From NCBI GenBank assembly GCA_004335635.1, contig QAXH01006562.1, positions 124,346 to 188,345 of the forward strand: a stretch of DNA of 64,000 nt. Direction: 5' to 3'. Below, in pieces: positions 24,068 through 34,900 of this stretch (positions within the stretch are counted from its first letter, which is position 1; the number at the start of each line of letters is the position of its first letter). The notes under the pieces are model-generated. The model did no database searches, was not told the origin of the DNA, and saw only the letters and a list, made by a program, of their open reading frames with translations. The DNA is from Chloromonas sp. AAM2. Its lineage: Eukaryota > Chlorophyta > Chlorophyceae > Chlamydomonadales > Chlamydomonadaceae. Both the position numbers and the translations under genes were made by a program.

Positions 24068-27000
24068 TACCACCAATTTATCATCACCATGATCAGCACA
24101 TGGCTGATCAGCACAACAATAGCCTTGTAAACGTGCATGTGTGTTGTTTGCTGAGTGGTGACCTACTGAAGCCACTGAAACTACAGAAATCAGCTAACGC
24201 CGGTTGTGATTCAAATTGCAGGCTGACATCAACCGTTGGCCTCCGTCCTACTACAGCAAGCAGGGCAAGGAGCCGTTGCTGTACGTCATGGTGCTCATGC
24301 TCACGCTGCAGTTTGGAGCTGCGCTACGCTTCCTGTGGCAGGTGCGAGCCAAGGGAGGGTCAGGCGGTGTCGCATGGTGTCTTGCAAACTGGGGTCGGGG
24401 CAGGTGTTTGCGCATCACTGGCTGACCAGTACTTCAGAACTCACGCACCAAGGTGGTGGTGCATGTCAGGACTGCGTTGACACATGGATTGCTGGTAAGG
24501 CGCAGTGTCTGGAGGGCACCGAGCTTCACTGCAGAAGGTAGCTGCCAGTATGCATTCCAAGAGCTTGCACAGCACATGCATCGTGCTGATCGTGTGTTTG
24601 CAGGATGAGATGGCGCGGCCGTACCGCACAGACGCTGTGCACCTGGCCATTGCGCTGTTCAAGGAAAATATGCTTTCAGCCGCAGCCAGCAGTGAGTGCC
24701 ACAGGCTAGATCATATCCTTGTGCATTCGACACTGTCACAGTGCTTGACGCTGGGCTGCGCCCGCCTGCCATGAGTTACACGCTGTTGTGTAACTGCCTG
24801 CCATAGTCAAACGTAAATGCAGCCAAGATAATGGTGCTTGAGTAAAGGTTTGTAACCCGCCATTTGCTGCTTCTATGTCTTCTTGTCCAATGAGTTGGAC
24901 AGGCAGTCTTGTCTGCCCACCTTTGCTGCCTGCCAGTAGCGCGCACTGCGTGTGAGCACGTGTGCAACACGTGTGCCTATTTCCTGCAGGCGGGAGCGAT
25001 CCAGGGCCTGACATTTCCTCCATCATTCACGCGTACGGGCGCAAGTTCGTGCACCACGACAGCGGCCTGGCCCTGCAATACTACATGCTGGCGGCCATGG
25101 CAAAAGGCAACAGCATCGCGATCAAGGGGCAGGTGGGACAGCCCTTGAACACTTGGCGAGTAGGCTGTATTATGGGTAAAGTGTCACATGGTGTCCCACA
25201 TGGCAGGAACAAGAATGCGTAGGTCTTCCCGTCGCTTGGCTTTGTTGGGCCTGACTTCTGTTAGTAGGGCTGCAATGAATGAAATGTCATGTTGTGTGTT
25301 CATCCCTGATTGGTCTGGTGTCTCCTCCTCCTGGTTGAGATTGTAGCACCAGCACTGGTGAATCCTCACTGGTGAATCACAGACGCATCTGGCCCCTGCT
25401 GGCTCCCATGGGTTTTCTCGCCTTGATTGTGCGACACAAACACTGAAACACGTGCCTGACGTCCCTCCAGTTGCTGCGTGAGCTGTTGACGGAGTCACGT
25501 GACTTCGGCACCTTGCTGGGCGGAGGCAGCGGGCCGGGTGGGCCCCCGGCAGGGGCACTGGGCGCCTACGTGGCGGATGCGGAGGAACGGAAGAGACTGT
25601 TTGAAGCAGTGGCGTACGAGTGCCAGGTGAGAAACCGCTTGGTAACGCGAGAAGGTGCAGTCAAGTTTTTCAAAGTGTGCGCCAAACCTCGACCAGGAAG
25701 GTAGAATGGCTGCAGAAGCTGAGTAACCCTACATAGTGAGGTGTAAGATTGTTATAGGACGATAAAGGGCACTGAAAGGAAGCGTTCTGCGTCAGAATAA
25801 GCCCAGTTGGCGTTGGAGGTGGGTGGGTCTCTTGCCGGGGTCTCCTGTGTTAAACAACCAAGAGTTTGTTTTCAAGGTCGGAGGTCCTTGGATTTGGATG
25901 ATTTTCAGCTTATCGGATGCACATCGCAATGATCTTTCCAACGCCTTCCTCAAAAGTTTGCGGATCATGGCCGGCGGGCGGCCGCGCAGGTTTTAGTGAG
26001 AGTGGTCAAAAACCGTTTCAAACGGGTTTTCTACCTTATTCCGTGGTCAAACGAGCTCTTTTAAGTTGCTGTAGTGTGCTTACATGTCCACGGAGGGCCT
26101 GGGAGAAACCCCTGCTCAAGTTGCTTCTGTTGACATGATGTACATGGAAAAACGGTCGTTTCACGTGACTGGAAATATCTCCTCCTTCTGGTGCCCAAAT
26201 CACGAGCTTGAAGGGGCGAACAGCATCTCTCTTTTACCAGTCTCGAGAATATCCAAAAACATTTCTGCAGAGCGATGTCTATGGGGCTCAAAAACCGATA
26301 CACGTTTCTCACCACATGGTTGGACCTGAACTCTCTACAAATGCACCCTGGGCAGTCTGAGCCTTGCTCAGCATCATGTCTGCACAGTGGAGTCTGCTAT
26401 CTGTGACATACATGGTTGCCTTGCTCGCCTGGAGGGCTACTCGGTGTTGAAGTGGGCCCGCACCGCCTTGTACGCGTGCATGATGGGGCGGCTGCTTTGT
26501 CCATGGTGGCCTTGAATTGGGTCTGCAGCTGTGACAGAGGGCTGTCTGCCAGTCCGCTGGAAAAGGCTGCGGCTGGCTAGGCAAAAGGCCGCATGCCAGG
26601 AGGCAGCAGCCTGAGGTGTGCAAGGTACTCCATCACAGCCAAGTGGCGCAGCACTGCACTGGCAAATGGTTTGAAGTGCAGGTGTTGGGCAATGGTGCCG
26701 AAGAGTGCCTCCAGCGGGTTTGTACTGGTGCTGCGTGGGTTGAGCTGGGCCAGGGTTGGGTGGCGGATGTGCTNNNNNNNNNNNNNNNNNNNNNNNNNNN
26801 NNNNNNNNNNNNNNNNNNNNGTGGACTGCATGCGTGGGGGTGGTTGGGATGGTGCCAGGAGGTCCCGCAATGAGTGCCGGCCTGATGTGATTGAGAACAG
26901 CGACATTCAATGTTGCAGATGCTGGTGGGAACATCACACCAGGTGGGGTCTGGTGTGGGGCAGGTCAGGGAGCAGCTCGCTGACTGCCATGTCCAAGGCA

Positions 27001-29452
27001 AGCTGCTCCATGCTGCATCTATTGTACAGGCAGGCCAGCAACCCCTGCACAGAGATGAAGGGTTGCATGTGCTTCCTGGCTGGCCGTTGATAATCAGAGG
27101 CGGCTCCTTGTGCAGGTGGTCTGGCGGTCAGGGGAAGGGTTGCATGCGCATAACTGGCTGGCCGTTGACTGGTGGCTGAGGCTCGCATGGAGGTACAGCT
27201 GCAGGTTGGGGCTCTGCTGGTTGTAGCTTGCAGGCCAGTGAGTGGCAAGAGGCGCACAGCAGGGCGCCTGCTGAGGCGACTTGGATGCGCTCATGCATGC
27301 CCGTGTCGGTGGGCCACTCAGCATGGGCAAAACCGAAAAGTTCGCCTTTACGCTGCGGAACGAGATGAGAGATGCTATAGCAGCGGCATTTTTGCATTTG
27401 ATGCAGGCCGCAGGGGTGGGCGTCGCCGGAGAGGCCCGCAAGGTTGCAATATTTTGGCACAACCCTAGCCTTTTTCACCTAGCGACTCGCCGGCTCAACC
27501 ATTCTCGGCAATTGAAAGACCTTCATGTAGCCTTTGATCTTAGCTACAACATTGCCTGAAGAATCACGCACAGCCGTGCAGTGTTCGAGGAGTTCTATCA
27601 TCGCGCGTGTGATGGCCAAGGTTACACAGGCAAAAAGTGACAGCATGCGGGGCGTGGTTATTCAGCGTGTTTTTTACTACCCTCCTGACCTCGACGCTGT
27701 TGACCCCATGCAATCTTCAGCTGTGGCACAGGCAATTCAGCAGCACTGTCCGTCAAACGGTTGCGCATGAGCTCATTGCCCTTGCAAGTGCTTCAGTTCT
27801 GTAGAACTCCAGATGTGACGCAACTTACATGGCTTTTGTTGTGTGTTGCATGTGTCAAGCAACGTTCGCACGCCGGCTGGCCCTTGTCGTTTCCAATTGC
27901 TTTCTATTTGAATGTTACGCAGCTTCTGCACGCTAGTCTATTAAAACGTCTTGCCTGGCCCGTCCGCACAGGTTGCTGCTCAGCCTGAGGAGGCGGTGGA
28001 GCTGTACCTGGCGGCGGACCGGCCGCGGCAGGCGCTGGCCATTCTTAACCAGCAGCTGTCAGCAGTCATGCCGCAGGCGGCGGAGGAGGCAGCCACGGGG
28101 CTCGTGACCACAGGTGACAACACAAGCACGTGCAAGGCACCCTTTGCTTCTTCTGTGTTGGACGTTTTTTGTTGTTGTTTGCACTGGACGTGCACTTTGT
28201 GCAACCTGGTACGGGCATCATTTCCAACAATACGCATCAGGTGGTTGCCTGTCTGGCTTGGTTGTTGTCCATGTGTATGCTTGCTTTTTTCAACACTCAC
28301 CGTCCACATGTGTGCATGTGCATGCACACGCATGTGCAGGTGCTGCGGACGTGTTGAAGCGTGTGATGATGCGCGGGCGGGACGCGCGGGACCGCCTGGG
28401 GCTGGGCGCGGACGCGGGGTCCCGCAAAGAGCAGGAGGCCTTTGACCAGCTGTGCAGCGTGTGGGAACTCGTGCTGCAGGCACGCAAGGGGCGGAACGAC
28501 GTGGTAAGTCACACAAACAACGGGAACAACATCTATTAGAGGGGTGGGCACGTGCTGTTGACCGTTTTGATAGTGTTGTTGACCGTATTCCAACTGTTTC
28601 AATGGTTCGTAGCATGCCTCACACGCGCATGTACAATCTGACAGGGATCTGGCAGGGGAGGAGGGGGAGGTGGAACCAGTTATGATGACGCAACGTCCTT
28701 CCCGTGCAGCCTGGCCCTGAAATGCGCGTTCTGCCATCATTGGTTATGCTGCAGGCACTTCAGAAGCTTCAGGAGCTGAGCTTCATCCCCTTGGAGCACA
28801 TGCGTGTGGAGCACTGCAGCCGCTACGCACAGAGCTCGCTGCACCCGGCAGTGCAGGAGCGACTGCCGGACATCCTCGCAGCCGCAGCCGAGGTCATCGG
28901 GGCGCAGAAGGTCAGTGGATGGACGCTATGGTTGCAGTGAAAGTGTGTGAGGGGGAGGCGCACACAGAAGGTTGTACGATGCAGTGTGGGGAAAGGTTTT
29001 GGTCCTTCTTGTCTGCTGGTGTTGCATGGGTGGACTCTGACACAGGTGTTTGAATCATGCAGCTAGTTTCTTTGGTCTGTGGTAAGCACAGGGTCCAGGG
29101 CACCAGTATGGATTGCAGTGGATAATGACGGGATGTTGACCTCCATGAGTTGACAGGGCAAGATGGGCGTGGTGGGAAACTTGAGCTGGCAGGTTGACTG
29201 CAGCTGTGATACACCCGACTGTCTGCCCTACGTTGTCATTGGAGTGTTTGTCTTATCTCGGGGCACTTATGGCTGGCACTTAGAATCAATTTGTTGTGTT
29301 GCACGTACATGCAGGCTGGGGCAACACGTGACAAGCTGCACACACTGCGCACGCAACTGGAGGCGCTGTGCATGTTTGCTAACGGTATCCCGTTTCGTGT
29401 TCCACGCTCCGTGTATCAGAAGTTGTCGGAAACTGCTGCTGGGTTTTCGTAA
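19867..29452 (+). CDS. NUP93: Nuclear pore complex protein NUP93 (NIC96 family)
   Basis: Structural nucleoporin of the inner ring, an alpha-helical scaffold that anchors NUP62-type channel proteins and NUP188/205. Nineteen exons: 19867-19929, 20076-20227, 20312-20438, 20550-20754, 20907-21036, 21262-21383, 21789-21913, 22459-22682, 22869-22935, 23220-23381, 23735-23857, 24222-24341, 24604-24691, 24990-25132, 25471-25626, 27972-28113, 28340-28503, 28755-28910 and 29315-29452. They total 2607 nt (868 residues), close to the roughly 820 of animal NUP93, with every intron phase matching. Recognisable blocks are the N-terminal coiled coil (LTQEVTSLEIQPTIEDVFHA, VEEYLKQVEES), then ARKNLERGHCSH, GLALQYYMLAAM, RELLTESRDFGTLLG and, at the end, LEALCMFANGIPFRVP. 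The start MASTGNEWQSLLTQ fits the family. Intron 15 is about 2.3 kb and carries transposon remnants and a gap. Confidence 0.93.
24030..24064. repeat. (CAT)n microsatellite
   Basis: About twelve cat triplets in NUP93 intron 11 (23858-24221). Confidence 0.9.
26774..26820. other. Assembly gap 2 (run of N)
   Basis: Forty-seven unresolved bases within the transposase-like remnant in NUP93 intron 15. The true length is unknown. Confidence 0.99.
27056..27180. repeat. Short two-copy repeat, unit about 76 bp
   Basis: gggttgcatg, a few variable bases and ctggctggccgttga occur at about 27060 and again at about 27137, inside the NUP93 intron 15 remnant. Confidence 0.5.
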
Positions 29453-31908
29453 GCAGGCCGATGTCGAATATTGATCAAGCCTTTCTAGGCTGGTTGCGTG
29501 CGAGAAGTCATGTGACACCAGTACCTGCGTGGGGCGTGCTGCAAGTTTGAAACGTACAAGGAGGACACCGCACAACACATATCGGCGTTGCTCGCTGTAA
29601 CGGATTCCAATATACACCCATTTCCCGTTCCTGGCTTATGCCCCAGAAGCGGCATTTCGTGTTCCCTTGCTGTTTAACCAGCAGGCAGACACTCACCGTC
29701 ATTGTTTGGCCATCCAATCACGAGTACTATGCAGCGTGCTGATGATGAAAAACATAAGAGGAATGCTGCATTTCGGGACCGTCCTTGTATCCAGTCTGGA
29801 TTCAGCATAAAAAAGATGTTTGCCACTACTGGGACAATTCTTGTGAGTACCACTGGAACCAGTGTAGGGCCTGGTAATAGTGAGTGGCTCGGTACACATC
29901 ACCAACACTGGTTCGGGGTGATATTCCCAGGTGTTGTCCCAGAACCGGCCAACTTTTTTTTTGTGGTGCCGTGGTTTTGTTTTGGTGGTGCCGTGTCTGG
30001 TCAGTTATGTTTGTATGCGGTACACTGTCACTGGGTCGACATCTCGTGTGCGCGCACGTGTGTTGGTTCACCGAGCAGTGGGCAGGTGCGACGGTAAACG
30101 ACAACTGTCGCTTCTGGGACAGATGATGTGCCAGCACCTCGGTGCCAACGTCATTGTCTTACATGATATGACATCTAGACCACGAAAACTAAAGAGTGCA
30201 CCCAACCACGATGCCTTTCATCGCCTTCCTAGAATTTAAGCCTGTTTGAATCAGCATTCTAACTACGCCCGTGTATCAGGCTCTTCCCAGAACTGAAGTT
30301 CACATTGTGCCGTCGTTAACGACCGTAGATGCAGCTTGTAAAACAGAAAGTTGAGCCACACAGTCCGGGCCCACAGCAGCAACACTATCTAAGTGCGTCC
30401 GACTGTAGTCTTTCCTCTTGTGTGGGATCTTGTGGTACCTCTCGCATTATCTCATGAATCGAACATGCAAGTTGCAGGGAGCCCCATGCGCAATCACAAC
30501 CAGCCAGGTCTTTCAGCGAGTGAATACAGCTAGTAAGTGAAGCACTGTCACAAGGTGGATGTAATGACCTCACAATCTATGACAAAGGTCAGAGAAAGGC
30601 ATGCCCGTTGAACATCCCACACGACCGAGCCCATGAAGCTAGGCCTACATGAGTGGAGTTTGAACCTGCAACTGCGTTGTGGCCATTGCAGGAGATTGAG
30701 TTTGAAATACATCGTGCAGCACTGGAGCCACAGCGGATTATATGAATCATGTATACTAGGCAACTGAGTGCCACCAGAACAAACGAGCGGCAAGCCAGCT
30801 CAAGGGTCATCTGAATACACTATGCAACTGGCCGGTCGATCCGCCAATGCATGATCTTTGGTACTACAGAGGTAATCGAAACTCACAGATACTACAGACT
30901 GCCTTGTCCTCCTGCTGCTGCTGAACCGCGGCACAGCACCTGCAACTGCTATTCAAAACACCACCACAGAAGCTTGCATAATTGACAGTTGTTCGCAACC
31001 CAGGCAACACAAAGCCACCTCTGATGATGGACGCACGGCCACACCTGCCATGAATAGATGAATGCCAATCGACCTGTCCTGCTTTTGTAGTCTTGGCAAC
31101 TGTTTACGTATCAACGCAGTTTGTCCTGCTCACGAGCATTCATATCCTGCCATGACAGTCAGTTCACCGTTTGGACTAGTCAGGCAGTCCTTGTATTCTA
31201 CCGGCTCCTTGCGTTGTTCAGCTGCTGCCACAGCATCCTCGTGTGTGTCAGACAGACAGCGCAAGTGCATCTGCACCAACCGCATGTGTGGCATATTTTG
31301 GCCCTTGCCAGATGTGAGCCTCGTACGAAGTGTAGCTTGACAGCCTCAATGAATCCTACTCTGTAATGCACAACTGTTCAACTCCATGCGTGTGCGTGCG
31401 TGCGTGCGTGCGAGTGTGTGTGTGTGCGTGACGTTGTTTGGTTGTGCATTGCGGAACCAGAACTGACAGCATGAATTACGCACCTGCGCCGGCGCAGCGG
31501 CAATGAATCACAAACACTCGCTGGCATGTTTATTCTTTTGCTTGCATGGCCAAGCAGCACCACAGTGGCCTGGCCTTAGGACCTGTGACATCAGTACCGG
31601 CACAGCGTGCAGGACCTGTCTGAAGCTTGCGTGTGCGAGCTTGTGCAACTTAGCATGTCCAATATCAAGGCTCTGCTGGCGAATCATCACTAATTGTACT
31701 GGCTTCTGCGCTTCTTTTGCAGAAGCAACGATGATGTGGATGAGGCTGAGCTCCTGCTTTCCGAGTGAGCTGGCATACTGTTCGCCATCTGAGGACTGAA
31801 AACGTGTGGCATGCTTTGTTTCCAGGACATGAGGCTTGCCACCAAGCTTGTGCACTTCTCAAACCCAAACGCTTGCCGGACCCCGGCTGTCCCGGAATGT
31901 TCATATTG
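29453..31908. other. Intergenic region between NUP93 and the disordered-protein gene
   Basis: No convincing exon on either strand. A tgtaa element (29597), the green-algal type of polyadenylation signal, lies about 145 bases after the NUP93 stop. The interval holds one inverted-repeat element (29808-29965) and a gtgc/gcgtgc microsatellite (31388-31430). The two flanking genes are convergent. Confidence 0.5.
29808..29965. mobile_element. Short inverted-repeat element (MITE-like), about 158 bp
   Basis: The left end aaaaaagatgtttgcca then ctactgggacaattc is matched in inverted orientation by the right end ttgtcccagaaccggccaac followed by a t run. Inner sequence is also palindromic (accactggaaccagtg against acactggttc). 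It shares termini with the copies at 59862-60127 and 61441-61713. Confidence 0.6.
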
Positions 31909-34900
31909 CTAGCAAGCCACTACCAGCCGGTCCTGGTCAGACTTGAGCTGCTTTGTTTTGAGTGTATCCGAGGGCGACGCAGGGCCGACCAGCGCGGCAC
32001 TGATTGCTGATTTGGGCGCTTGCTGCGGAGTGCAAATCGCAGGTGCAGATGTACGTGAGATCAGTTGGCCTGCTATAGCAGCATCTCCTGCAAGGGACTG
32101 GGGACGGGAACGTGAAGCACTAGGCCGCAGCCAGGTGGCGGAGGGTGCCATCAGTGCATCTTCCACCTCAACTGCAGAGCCTGCTTCCGTCAGGCTTGGG
32201 CTGACTGCAGCAACCAGGTCCGCACATAGAAAATCTAGGCCAACTTGCTCTTTGTCAGCCTTGAACGAAGGCAAGGAAGCTGTTGCTTGCAGACCACCGC
32301 CAGGCCTGGGTGGCCTGCTCCTCCTGCCATTACCCCAGTCACTTGTGTGCACCGGGAGTGCACCAGGTTCGCTGGAAGGGCCTGGCGTGTTTGATAGCCT
32401 TGGCACGCAGCAGTTTTCCCCAGCACCTGGCAAAGCCTCCGCAGCGCCTGCTGCCTGGTCAATGCCATGTGCCTGCTTGCTCTCATTGCCTGCCATGCTG
32501 GGCTCCCTCATGCGCAACTGGCTGGTCTCGGGTAGCTGTGGCAATTCGCTGGATACGGTAGCTCGAGTTGAAGGGATTGCAAGTCGGCCCTGACTCCTGC
32601 CCTGCATCCGCCCGTCACTGCTCTCGCCACGGCGCTTACTGGCCCCTCCTATCGAGCTCATAACCATCAGGGAGCGTATGGCAGCATGACTGGTCAGGCT
32701 ACCGTTCAGTTCTTCTGTGCGCCTATTCATGCTGCCTCCTGGCTGGGTAGCGGCTAGGCTGCTTTGAGGCGCCACTGCATGCAAGCCCGCCCCGCCAGCG
32801 CTTGATCTGCGGCTATGCTGTGACCTGCCAAGGTGCCTCAGCTCCTTTGCAGGACCGCCCATCAGGGACTTGCGTGAGAGTGTGTGGAGATTGGCCTGCA
32901 AAAGCGCAGTACTGGCATCAGGAGTGGTGTGCGGGCGATCGCCTGCAACGGCTAAGTGGTTGGGCGTGCCTGCGCCTGCCGACCCCGGTGGCTGCTCCTG
33001 CATGGCGCCGTGTTCGTCCCATGTCATCGTGCGCAGCAGGGCAGCGCTGCCGTTGGTGAGCCGGGAGGGGGGCAGCAGCGAGGAAAACCTGCATAGGACA
33101 CGGTGACAACAACCACCTTGTTCAGGAATACAGTCAGTCGTATCCAGGCAGTTCAAAGGAAGGGTTTAAAGGGCCTGGAGTGATTGTAGGAGCAGTGCGG
33201 GGCGGCTCTCTTGGTATACCACTCACAACAGGGAGCCCTTGTGTTAGCTGTCTGACTGCACACGATGGCAGTGTCTGTACCTCACCTGGCCAGGGCCTCA
33301 GCTGTGGGAGCCACATGGCGTTCGTCTGACTCGTCTGAAGAGCATGTGCGGTACGGATCAAACCTGAACACACGTGTGCGGCATGCGGATGCTGTGGACA
33401 TGGGCCGCAGCGCTAGAGCAGCCTCGCGTGCAGTATGAACTGATTGAACACGCTTTGCCTCTCTTGCAATGCAGATGCGCAGATGGGGCATCATTCCGAC
33501 ACACCCATGGCCTGCTGCTGTGCAACAAATTGAAAACTTGAACCTTATCCTTACGAAAGATTTCAGCTCCAAGCGTAGGCAAGCTGTGTGATACCGGACA
33601 CGACTGCCCCACAAACACACAAACATCTCGCGCCTCACTCGGAACAAAGCAAGAACATCTCACCGTCCCTCTAGGCAAGGCAAAACGTCTCATGACCCCA
33701 TTCAGACAGGACGTCATGCAGCGTGATATATTTTTGAAGCCCCTCCTCACCTGTTGCGTTTGCCGTACACATCTGATGGCGTCTTGGCGAGCCGTGACTG
33801 TATGGACAAGAACCGTGCCTCTGTATCTTCCGTGTCGGCATCGCTGTACATGGACATGCCCATTCCGTAACTGGCCGTCAAATCCCCTGACTGCCCGTAA
33901 TCATGCGTACGCTGACCACCAGCCATGTCAACACCGCCCATCAGCGACCCGCTTTTGCCTAGCATGGGCAACGATGTGCGCCTGCGTGCTGCAGCCTCAC
34001 TCAGAGACATGCACGACTTGATCTTGGTTGGTGAGGCATCTAGATGATTGGCTGTTGACGGAATTGAAGCGTGGCGAATGTTTTTGCTTCCACACAGGTG
34101 CCCAGAGGGCATATGGACACCTAGAGAAGAGGGCTGAAGCTGTGTGGAAGCTGTCCTATGTATGCGTTCTAATAAGGGAGGGATTGCAGAGGCTTCTGAC
34201 AAGTCCTCTTCTTCTGGGATGGCAAAGTCACAGGGCTGCCACGGGGGCGGACCGACAAGGGGCGGCGTGCTGCGTGAAGATAGCAGATAAGGCACAGCCG
34301 CCAGGTCCTGGGCTTGCTCCTCAGCAAGCTGTTGCTGCTGTTGCTGTTCTGATGGCTGATGCGGCTGTGCGGATACCTGCTGCTGCTGCTGCTGCTGCCC
34401 CTGCTGCCCCTGCTCTTGTGGCTCCTGCAGCAACGTGGCTTGTTCCAGGTCTTGCAATAATTCTGTGTTGCCTGCGGCGAAAGACACCAAACCATCCTGC
34501 CCAGAGGGAGGGCTTTGTGATGTTTCCTGGCCTGCGCATGACGGAAGCCTGGCCTCCGGCTGTGGGGCATGCACAGGTACTGGCTGCATGACTGACGGAA
34601 CAGAGACGCCATCAGTGGACGTGCTGGTGCTCTGCACAGGCTGACTGTCGGGTGAAACCTGCTCTGCTGCCAAGGACGTGTGCTGGTGGCTGCTTACAAC
34701 CTCCTGCGTCGCACCGCACGACCCAGTATTTCCTTGCACGGGCTGGGTTGCCTGCTGCTCTGCTGCTGGCACGTGCTCAACCGAAGAAGAAGCAGAGCGA
34801 AGGGTGATGGCCTCCATGTCCAACTGCTCCTTGGAGCCAGGAGCACTGGGCGTGGGCGACACTGTTGCAACGTGTGCAGCGGCGGGAGTGGGTGGCATGT

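Larger units (their letters stand above)
26400..27250 (-). mobile_element. Decayed transposase-like sequence in NUP93 intron 15
   Basis: On the minus strand several frames give protein-like pieces in order: FISVQGLLACLYNRCSMEQL and LDMAVSELLPDLPHT (about 27075-26940), SLFSITSGRHSLRDLL (about 26905), then, beyond the gap, STNPLEALFGTIAQHLHFKP and FASAVLRHLAVMEYL ending in a stop near 26578. The NPLEALFGxI block recalls the (D/N)PLENxFGxIR segment of P-element/THAP9-type transposases. Frames are broken and the 47-N gap sits inside, so it is a remnant. The family is a guess from one motif. Confidence 0.4.

Noticed and set aside
23399..24130. 243-codon plus-strand open frame
   Set aside because: It runs through NUP93 introns and exon 11 in another frame and ends in a His run from a CAT repeat; the NUP93 exon model explains the coding part.
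27255..27770. Plus-strand frames with FAFTLRNEMRDAIAAAFLHL and KVTQAKSDSMRG
   Set aside because: Lie inside NUP93 intron 15 beside the transposase remnant; no family recognised and no phase-compatible link to NUP93 exons.
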